From Mesotaenium endlicherianum (Eukaryota; Streptophyta; Zygnematophyceae; Zygnematales; Mesotaeniaceae), in the NCBI GenBank assembly GCA_009602735.1, contig WELA01007589.1:700413-729599 (forward strand): 29,187 nucleotides of DNA, in the 5' to 3' direction. Positions 22,001 to 29,187 of the stretch are shown here, piece after piece (the stretch's first letter is position 1; every line of letters begins with the position of its first letter). The notes below the pieces were generated by a model. That model had not been told where the DNA came from. It saw nothing but the letters and a program-made list of their open reading frames with translations, and did not search any database. The translations under genes were made by a program, and so were the position numbers.

Positions 22001-22815
22001 TGTAACGATCCGCCGCGTGGCCGGATGCGGCGCGTGCGACACGTCGCGTGGAGCGATAGAAGTGTCGGTTTGAATTGTATAAGTACAATTGGCGCGCGAT
22101 CAAAGTACCTCGAGTTACCTTTTTGTTCGTATCGCTACATCGGTATTGGAGCGCAAACCGTACGCAACCGTGTCCAAGAGACGAGGGTTCAAATCCCGCG
22201 GGGTGCGAAACTCGTCGATGGTACGACCGTACGGCGATCTTTGGATTGTGCGAAGAAAGGACACCATCCCGAAACAATGTCCCTCACGGGTGCCGGAGCA
22301 TGAGTGCCCGGGACGTGCACACTTGTAGGTGGGAGGAGTGTAACGATCCGCCGCGTGGCCGGATGCGGCGCGTGCGACACGTCGCGTGGAGCGATAGAAG
22401 TGTCGGTTTGAATTGTATAAGTACAATTGGCGCGCGATCAAAGTACCTCGAGTTACCTTTTTGTTCGTATCGCTACATCGGTATTGGAGCGCAAACCGTA
22501 CGCAACCGTGTCCAAGAGACGAGGGTTCAAATCCCGCGGGGTGCGAAACTCGTCGATGGTACGACCGTACGGCGATCTTTGGATTGTGCGAAGAAAGGAC
22601 ACCATCCCGAAACAATGTCCCTCACGGGTGCCGGAGCATGAGTGCCCGGGACGTGCACACTTGTAGGTGGGAGGAGTGTAACGATCCGCCGCGTGGCCGG
22701 ATGCGGCGCGTGCGACACGTCGCGTGGAGCGATAGAAGTGTCGGTTTGAATTGTATAAGTACAATTGGCGCGCGATCAAAGTACTTGGAGTTACCTTTTT
22801 GTTCGTATCGCTACA
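22001..22815 (+). mobile_element. Tandem TRIM-like element: LTR-internal-LTR-internal-LTR
   Basis: Three 139-bp LTRs lie at 22001-22139, 22339-22477 and 22677-22815, each starting TGTAACGATCCGCC and ending GTATCGCTACA. Two 199-bp internal regions lie at 22140-22338 and 22478-22676, a 338-bp period. By eye the first two LTRs and both internals are identical; LTR 3 differs by two bases (ACTTGGAG for ACCTCGAG). The whole array is flanked by a perfect CAAAT duplication (21996-22000 and 22816-22820), so it was one insertion. A candidate primer-binding site GGTATTGGAGCGC follows each 5' LTR, resembling the plant initiator-Met site TGGTATCAGAGC. A purine tract GGTGGGAGGAG precedes each 3' LTR. It encodes no protein; long open frames through it are chance. 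All three LTRs lack about 12 bp present in the other copies. Confidence 0.9.
22186..22196 (+). promoter_or_regulatory. Polymerase III B-box-like sequence in the TRIM internal region
   Basis: GGTTCAAATCC matches the B-box consensus GGTTCGANTCC at 10 of 11 positions. It lies within GAGGGTTCAAATCCCGC, which could form a tRNA T-arm-like hairpin with GGG/CCC pairing. The same sequence recurs in the second internal region (22524-22534) and in the opposite-strand copy at about 23380-23390. Upstream, the LTR/internal junction TCGGTATTGGAGCGC resembles a tRNA D-arm. Function is not shown. Confidence 0.45.
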
Positions 22816-23091
22816 CAAATCAATTAGTACAATGGAAACACACTTCAACTCGAGTCTTCATTGACCTAATCGAGGCTCGTTCCCAGCTCCCTCAAGACCG
22901 TCCAACCGCTCATCTTAAAAAATTCTTTTCTAACACTTTTCTTGGCGGGATAGTTACTCCTGGCCTAAGTTTGCTACATCCCCCTAGCCGAGCTTACTTT
23001 GGCCTCTCATACTAATTAGAGTATCCTTTGGAAGTTACTTAATGAGCTCTTGTCTAGTCCACATCATTGTCCTTCTTAAGTGTCTCGCTAT

Positions 23092-23585
23092 TGTAGCGAT
23101 ACAAACGAAAAGGTAACTCGAGGTGATCGCGCGCCAATTGTACTTATACAATTCAAACCGAAACTTTTTGGTCACATTCGGTCGCTCCACGCCACGTGTC
23201 GCACATGCCGCAACCGGCCACGTGGCGGATCGTTATACTCCACCCACCTACGAGTGTGCACGTCCCGGGCACTTATGCCGCGGCGACGCGAGGGACATTG
23301 TTTCGGGATAGTGTCCTTTCTTCGTACAATCCAAAGATTGCCGTACGGTCGTACCATCAATGAGTTTCGCACCCTGCGGGATTTGAACCCTCGTCTCCTG
23401 GACACTGTTGCGTACGTTCGCGCTCCAATACCATAGTAGCGATACGAACAAAAAGGTAACTTGAGGTACTTTGATCGCGCGCCAATTGTACTTATACAAT
23501 TCAAACCGACACTTTTCGGTCACATTCGGTCGCTCCACGCGACGTGTCGCACGTGCCACAACCGGCCACATGGCGGATCATTACA
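23092..23585 (-). mobile_element. Full-length TRIM-like element, older copy
   Basis: Two LTRs lie at 23092-23237 (3' LTR, 146 bp) and 23435-23585 (5' LTR, 151 bp), around a 197-bp internal region homologous to that of the tandem copy. Target duplication is GCTAT (23087-23091) and GCTAC (23586-23590), 4 of 5 matching. The 5' primer-binding site reads TGGTATTGGAGCGC on the minus strand and the internal B-box-like block is kept. By eye the two LTRs differ at about 12 positions plus a 5-bp deletion, several being CpG transitions, so this insertion is much older than the tandem copy. It faces that copy across about 275 bp in inverted orientation. Confidence 0.9.
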
Positions 23586-23590
23586 GCTAC

Positions 23591-25640
23591 TCATGGCACA
23601 CCTTATACTACTGCCAACTTCGTAACTGACAAAGCTTGCTTCAAGTGACCATATAACAATCAATCGGCTGATATCTCAACCCTAGACAGCTCAAATCGAT
23701 TCATTTGGCTCCATCGACATATTTAACGTTGAATGTTTTAGCCACGCTAGTCCAACCTTCCCTGACTCACTGTCACCTAGTGTGCCACTCTTTGTTCCCC
23801 ATCTATGCATGTTTTCTAATAGAAGGGTGAGGTCTACATGCTTTAAAAGTCTAATAGTGGTGTTTCAGCATGCTGATATAAGCAGTAATGTGCTAAGAAT
23901 GTCAATAATTAAATGCACTTCATAATTTGTTTTCTTACATGCAACGAGGGCCTCAAAATCTCCATCACCTTTTAAACAAGCATGTAAGTGTGTCTACTTC
24001 GTGCATGACACGTGGAAGTGACCAGATGCACTTGTCACTTGAAGAAGAACGTCAATTTTATTATAGCAAAGTTATTGTAGTTTGATTGAGATGAGCGTTG
24101 ATTGGTGTTCCGTAATTATGAGTTTTAAGAGATGTACACTCTGCATCACAAAAGTTGCTTTCAATCTCATTCCTTTCTCTCTTATCTATACTACACATCA
24201 TTTCATCTAATCATTGTCCTGTTGCGTGTATAAACATCACAATGAAGGATTTTATAATCTGGTGCACTTGATTCTGCCGATTTTTCCCACCTGAGATGTT
24301 TGTACTTCCTACGCTTGATTGAAAGTCGGTCTTATGGTTGAGTTAATCACACGTTTTACAACAAACACGCTTGGTTGTTGCTTCTCCGACGAACCGCTTC
24401 CCTTTTTCATGTCGAATCCTCCGCTAAAAATCTTCAAAAAATCGTCGCTGCGTCCTTCCACTCGCATGCTGCCCACTCGACCAATGCAAGCGTCCGCACC
24501 TCTCGCTCTCCAGCGGACGGCCTACACCACGAGCTGCGACGAGCATTTGACCGATTTGACCAAAAACGTTCAAAAGCGTGCGTCAAGCTGCGTCAAGCCG
24601 TGGCACCGAAGGGGCATCGTGGTCAAATGTGGTCGTTACAAGCACGAGAGACATTTAAGCGAGGGTCCTGCCGTCAGGAGCCGTCAAGTGTCCAGACGAA
24701 CGAACTCGTGCAATCGTGTTATACATCATCTGAAGTGTGTGGCAAAGTGCACAAACCGACGTGCGCTCAAGCGTGGGAAGTACAAATTTTCGGCTAATAT
24801 GCAACCAAGCATGTACAATTTACGATGAGCATGCAGCTTCCATATCATTATAGAAATCTTGGGCGGTCACCAAACATTTGAATAATGAAAATGAGACTAT
24901 CATATACAATCTAAGACGGGGGCATAATTGACCAAAACTTGTTGTGGTCATTGTTGAAGGAGGCAATGTCAAATATTTACCAGATGTAAAACATCGCGGT
25001 ACTCGCGGAGAGAAAACCAATTGGACATTGCAATGGACATGAGCACCTAAAACTTTATTCCATTCCATGATTTGATCATGATTATCTCGAATAATGATTG
25101 AAGCCACCAAAAGGGCTAATTTACTTTGCCGACCCGTAATATTGATCATCTAAATGATTCTCAACAAATATGAATGAGAAATAAGTGCAATTATTGTAAC
25201 AAAATATAAAATCACGTATTTTGTCAATATTGACGTCACCATTTGCAATTTCATTGACGTTTATCAACATATATTTCGATGCACGTCGTCGAAAACAACA
25301 ATCCATTCAAAGTGCTGAGTAGATCACCCAAAATCAACACATTTTCCTCTGCTATAATAGCAAATGTGCGGTGATTTATTCTACAAATTACTATATCTAA
25401 CAAATTACGGATCGTCAATACTTAATCACTTTTTGCCATTAAACAAAACAAAGAGAGGTTGCTATATGTCAAATATGAAGATATAAAATAACCACGGAGG
25501 TCATTCGTGAGTTGTGACCATGCATTCTCGACTCGGTTGTAAACTCCCATTATTTACAGAAAAACAATCAACACACAAGAAACACATACAGAAGATTGTT
25601 CAAATTCTCGGCACACACTTTTCCTCTTCCTCCTCCCCCC
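23591..25640. other. No convincing gene
   Basis: The longest frame is 24319-24828 on the plus strand (169 codons), overlapped by a 140-codon frame in another phase. Neither shows a known domain. The part at 24380-24790 is somewhat richer in GC and CpG than its surroundings, which could mark a decayed gene or an unrecognised element. The rest is AT-rich and featureless to me. Confidence 0.35.
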
Positions 25641-25641
25641 C

Positions 25642-25643
<2 letters not shown>

Positions 25644-25685
<42 letters not shown>

Positions 25686-25686
25686 N

Positions 25687-25742
<56 letters not shown>

Positions 25743-25766
25743 CCTCTCTCTCCCTCTCTTTCTCTC
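25644..25766 (+). repeat. (CT)n microsatellite
   Basis: A nearly pure CT run of about 120 bases has one ambiguous base at 25686 and a few C-rich interruptions near its end. It abuts the start of repeat R copy 2. Confidence 0.95.
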
Positions 25767-25774
25767 TAAGACCA

Positions 25775-26090
25775 TCGCCTACAAGATTAACACGTCGCTA
25801 GGACCTCGGCTAACCGACTCTATTGCCATCTCCTATCATTTCGAATTGCCATTCATCTAAGGGTGTTATGTGGCCACTAATCTAGCATATCACACTTGAA
25901 TGCATAACTAGGCAGTTCACTGATACTGTGTACGACAATCAAAGAATGAGTCAGCAAGCAGACCGATAGTGGACTTCAGCGTATTGTACCCGGCTGAGCC
26001 ATTGTATTGAATGATAATGCAAGTCCAACAAACTTAATATTAACTAAAGTTTAGTAAATTGAACTTAGTTAACTATTATATCTGCCAGTA
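25775..26090 (-). repeat. Repeat family R, copy 2 (partial)
   Basis: This segment is the reverse complement of about 27010-27290. Shared blocks include AGGACCTCGGCTAACC (here) against GGTTAGCCGAGGTCCT, and AGGCAGTTCACTGATACTGT against ACAGTGTACTGCCT. A second, shorter piece of the same family follows at about 26120-26290 (GGTGCCATCGCACTTG, then AGTCCAGCAGAGTTAACATT). No coding capacity. Confidence 0.65.
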
Positions 26091-26369
26091 TATTAATTCA
26101 TTTCAACTCTTGGGTAAATGGTGCCATCGCACTTGTCGTTTGAAATGAATTGACTTACCAATAGGCGATTAAATACAATTGCTGCCCTCGACTGAGTCAC
26201 TATATTGAATACAACTAAAAGTCCAGCAGAGTTAACATTAACTAAAGCTCAGCACACTGAACTCAGTTAACCATTATATTTAATGAATATCATATCTAGC
26301 GTTCATTACACCGTCGAACAATTAAGTCATTCCATATACAAATGGTAAGGTTGCTACCCGAGTTCCGCA

Positions 26370-26660
26370 TTGAAAAACAAGGCCAACTATTTGTACAAAT
26401 TATTAAGAATATCTTAATCCAAGGTTGCAAGCTATTACTACAAATTGCTTCCTAACCTTGCTTATGTACAAATTTATCAATTATATACTTGATGCGTTAC
26501 TTGTATTTGACTTGTGAAAATTGCTTACGCCATTCATCTGGTATATTGCTCAATCAAAAATTAAGAAAAATGTACCATAATAATTGCTTCTTGTTATGAA
26601 GGTCTTTTATCTTTTGTTGACCGCTTTTAAGTAAGTCGATTCATTTCACTTCGGCATCGA
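26370..26660 (+). repeat. Repeat family R, partial copy 3
   Basis: This corresponds to the right half of the 27000-27645 copy in the same orientation. Matching blocks are AACCTTGCTTATGTA, AATTGCTTACGCCA and AAGTAAGTCGATTCATTTCA. It lies between copies 2 and 4, so the region is a cluster of rearranged family R fragments. Confidence 0.6.
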
Positions 26661-26999
26661 TAAAAACATTAGACTTTGAGTAGGTTGGTGATGCATCTAG
26701 TATGATATTTTACATCTATGGTTTAATGACGTCCAAGGCGATAATTGATTTAATTTGACAATATTGATTTGTCCAGATCTTAGCAATGTAGTTAATTCTC
26801 AAGTAGGCAATGCCATTGTATTGCCATTGAACGTTAAGTTGATGCCACGTACGTATGTTATGCTTGCTATTGAGATCAAAATGTGAAAACGAAGTCATTT
26901 GTCTACGAAGTACTAAAGAAATCTTTACACTTGTGATGAATCAGTAAATTACTAGATATAAGAATTCATTCAATCAAAATAGTCAATTTAATTCAGTTT

Positions 27000-27645
27000 A
27001 CTGTACTTTCATTAATATTAAGTCTGCTGGACTTTTAATAACATTTAGCATAATGACTGAGCCGAAAGCAGTAGGCTGAAGTCAACGTAGGTCAGCTTGC
27101 TGACACATTCTTTGACAGACAACTGACTGCCGTACTCGGTAACAGTGTACTGCCTAGATATGCATCTAAGTGTGATATAATGGCCAGAGGACACCCTTGG
27201 GTGGATGGCGATTCGGGATGATGGGAGATGGCTGTGAATTTGGTTAGCCGAGGTCCTACCGACGTGGTTAACTCCCATATAGGCGGTGCCATCGCACTTG
27301 CCGTTCAACATTAAACTCATTCCATGTACATAGGTGAGGTTATGCTCTCAAGTTTGGCAGTTGGAAACGAGGCCTACTCTCTTGTACTGCTTACAAAGAG
27401 ATATCCGAATCCAAGGCAAGAAGCCATTGATGGGAATTGACTTCTAACCTTGCTTATGTATGAGTTTACTGATTAGTTCCCTTGCAATTGACTTATGAGT
27501 ATTGCTTACGCTAGTCGAGTAGTCTTTTGCTGATTAATAAGTTAACCAAAAAACACCATAAAGATTACTTGCTGATATACAAATCTTTTATTAATCTTTT
27601 ATTAATTTGTTAATTGCTCATTGGTAAGTCGATTCATTTTCAACA
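27000..27645 (+). repeat. Repeat family R, copy 4 (longest on this strand)
   Basis: This is a roughly 645-bp counterpart of the inverted copy at 20969-21645. It begins near TTCAGTTTACTGTACTTTC and ends near GGTAAGTCGATTCATTTTCAA. A further shorter piece resembling its right half follows at about 27660-27850. Its left half forms a large inverted repeat with copy 2 at 25775-26090. The frame at 27045-27320 (minus) has no recognisable protein. Confidence 0.65.
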
Positions 27646-28135
27646 ATCAACATTGCTACTTACAATTCAAACTGCTTACTAACACCTTACGTATGTATAA
27701 GTTTCCTAAGTGCAAGATTGACGGTTGTTACGTCTTGTGAAAATTACTTGCGATTTAGTTTCACTTTCTTGTATATTTGTGTCTAATGAGGACACATCGT
27801 AAAAATTACATAGAAACGCATACTGATTTTAAAATACATCTTTTATTGGTCAATAAATTCGTTCTTCCTTAGCTAGTGACTTCTCAAACCCTTGTTTTGG
27901 AGCCTAAAGATGAGATCGATTCAATTTTGGAACTTTTGGTCTCTCATTATGCAACATCAAGTTGAATTGTTAGAGATTTGATAGGATGTTGTAGAGCAAA
28001 AATGATTAAGAGACCCTCTAGGTTTGATAATGCATACAAAAGTTAAACAAAGGTACCAATCGTGCTGCAACTTGCTTAAATTGATGATTAAGGTGAGCAT
28101 GGAGCAAGTCATTGGCCAGGCTCAAGATGTGCACG

Positions 28136-28210
28136 TCGGCCGAGCGGTCGATGTAAGGCCGGCCGCCTCAAACCAATGGAGTATGTAGGTTGAACCTAGG
28201 GCACGAGAGT
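28136..28210 (+). other. tRNA-like sequence, possibly SINE-derived
   Basis: CGGCCGAGCGG at 28137-28147 resembles a tRNA-Leu/Ser A box, and GGTTGAACCTA at 28188-28198 is a weak B box. The segment is far from a foldable intact tRNA: stems do not close clearly and the B box is poor. It is in a short GC-rich patch within AT-rich DNA. It is more likely a decayed tRNA-derived element than a tRNA gene. Confidence 0.3.
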
Positions 28211-28249
28211 GGAGAGTGAAGCGGCCCTAATGAATTACTATATTGTTGA

Positions 28250-28545
28250 TTACATTGATACTATCAAATACGGTTCAATCTGTTGAAATATACTTAAAAC
28301 TCAATATAATGACTCAGCCAACAACAGCAGGTTGTATCTAAGCATACTGACACATTCTTTGACAGTCAATAGACTTCCTTAAGCAAAACTTGCAAATTGC
28401 ATAGCAAAGCAACTATTATAATCTGCTAGAATGTTTAATAGCCAGATAACGCCCAAAGCGGATGCATGGCTACTCGACAGGATGGGAGCTAGTTGTGGAT
28501 TTGATTAACCAAGGTCAAATCTAACGTGGTTAACTTTCAATGATG
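28250..28545 (+). repeat. Repeat family R, copy 5 (partial)
   Basis: This matches the left half of copy 4 in the same orientation: ATACTGACACATTCTTTGAC (here) against GCTGACACATTCTTTGAC, and GATTAACCAAGGTC with AACGTGGTTAACT against GGTTAGCCGAGGTC with GACGTGGTTAACT. No coding content. Confidence 0.6.
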
Positions 28546-28684
28546 GTATTGAGAACTCTACCTGAGAATTCTCTAATTACCTCTTTATTTGAAATATGGC
28601 TAATAAGAAATGCCACAGCGTATAGACAGGCCCTGTGAATCCTAGATGCTTGATCGAGACTAGAAATCTTTGAAAAATAAAAAA

Positions 28685-28862
28685 GTTGTACTAAATAGAG
28701 TGAGCACCTCAAAACTAAAAACTAAAAAGAGAAACAACTAATGAGGTATTGCTCAAAAGTGCCCTAATAGCACACTCAAATGAACATCTTAAAGTACTCC
28801 CTGCGAAGGAGGTAAGATGTGTCTTTGCTCACCACTTGCGAACTTTGTGAAGTGACTTAAAA
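28685..28862 (-). repeat. Dispersed repeat D, copy 2
   Basis: This is the reverse-complement counterpart of 6625-6810. Landmarks are AGAGTGAGCACCTCAAAA, GAAACAACTAATGAGGTA and CTTTGCTCACCACTTGCG. The remaining sequence to 29100 is AT-rich with no gene recognised. Confidence 0.6.
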
Positions 28863-29106
28863 ACCAACCTAGACGAGATCAGATTGCTCTGCACTGATAA
28901 GCATGTTATCTACAAGCATACGCACGCTATAATCCCTATTGCTAATCACATTATAATGAGGGAGCTATGCAATATGCAACCCATTGGTAGATGTACCTAT
29001 CCATGATCACATGCCAATAATGAAAATCCATAAATCAAACAACGTCATCATTTTTTGAACAACAAAATTTGTGCTAAGCGACCACACATTAAGTACATCC
29101 TCGCTC

Positions 29107-29107
<1 letters not shown>

Positions 29108-29187
<80 letters not shown>
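29108..29187 (+). repeat. (GA)n microsatellite at the window end
   Basis: A pure AG run of 80 bases reaches the edge of the window. It is the complement type of the CT run at 25644-25766. Confidence 0.97.

Noticed and set aside
22001-22815. CRISPR-like regular repeats
   Set aside because: The period is 338 bp with identical spacers and LTR-type ends; it is a tandem retroelement in a eukaryotic genome.
22075-23015. Overlapping 166-200 codon ORFs with repeated products on both strands
   Set aside because: They are readings through the tandem TRIM-like LTRs and internal regions; identical peptides come from the 338-bp repeat and no domain is recognisable.
24319-24828. 169-codon plus-strand ORF
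   Set aside because: A second long frame overlaps it in another phase and neither shows conserved motifs; possibly a CpG-rich patch that lacks stops by chance.
25514-25801. Poly Leu-Ser and poly Arg-Glu ORFs
   Set aside because: They are translations of the CT microsatellite.
28136-28210. Functional tRNA-Leu or tRNA-Ser gene
   Set aside because: The A box is good but the B box is poor and stems do not close; at most a decayed tRNA-derived sequence.

Overview
This is a eukaryotic nuclear window, not bacterial. Both recognisable cellular genes are split by GT-AG introns, the rest is mostly repeats, and the sequence contains one 222-base assembly gap (13226-13447) and two single Ns. The genes are GC-rich islands in an AT-richer, repeat-dense background. 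The glycosyltransferase is a plant/alga-type GT47 protein, the glutaminyl-tRNA synthetase N-terminus resembles plant versions as I remember them, and a DIRS-type tyrosine-recombinase retroelement is present (known from green algae and many other eukaryotes but not expected in flowering plants). A green or streptophyte alga with a large repetitive genome is my best guess; the species is not identified.

Layout. 89-837 (minus): first two exons of a cytosolic glutaminyl-tRNA synthetase gene that runs off the left edge. 838-1969: its upstream region, no gene seen. 1970-5145: foldback/MITE-like repeats with long inverted arms, two of which have been hit by solo LTRs of a very small LTR element. 5150-10170: further repeats (a relative of the first foldback family, a dispersed repeat near 6.7 kb, and direct repeats at 9.07-10.17 kb) and no convincing gene. 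10877-15810 (minus): a complete five-exon gene for a type II membrane exostosin-family (GT47) glycosyltransferase of about 497 residues. 15811-18270: unassigned. 18275-20580: remains of a DIRS-like retroelement (reverse transcriptase, then tyrosine recombinase, minus strand), interrupted by a tRNA-derived SINE-like insertion. 20969-21645 and 25775-28545: copies in both orientations of one AT-rich repeat family. 22001-23585: two copies of the small LTR element, one a tandem LTR-internal-LTR-internal-LTR array, the other an ordinary full element on the opposite strand. The window ends in a GA microsatellite.

The two genes have no evident functional link: one serves translation, the other glycan synthesis in the secretory pathway. 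The most interesting material is the small LTR (TRIM-like) family. Four independent insertions, all flanked by 5-bp target duplications, show solo, full and tandem states, and one is compared against an empty site in neighbouring repeat copies. Its internal region is about 199 bp and contains a polymerase III B-box-like sequence. Coordinates and splice sites were derived by hand reading; no database search was run.
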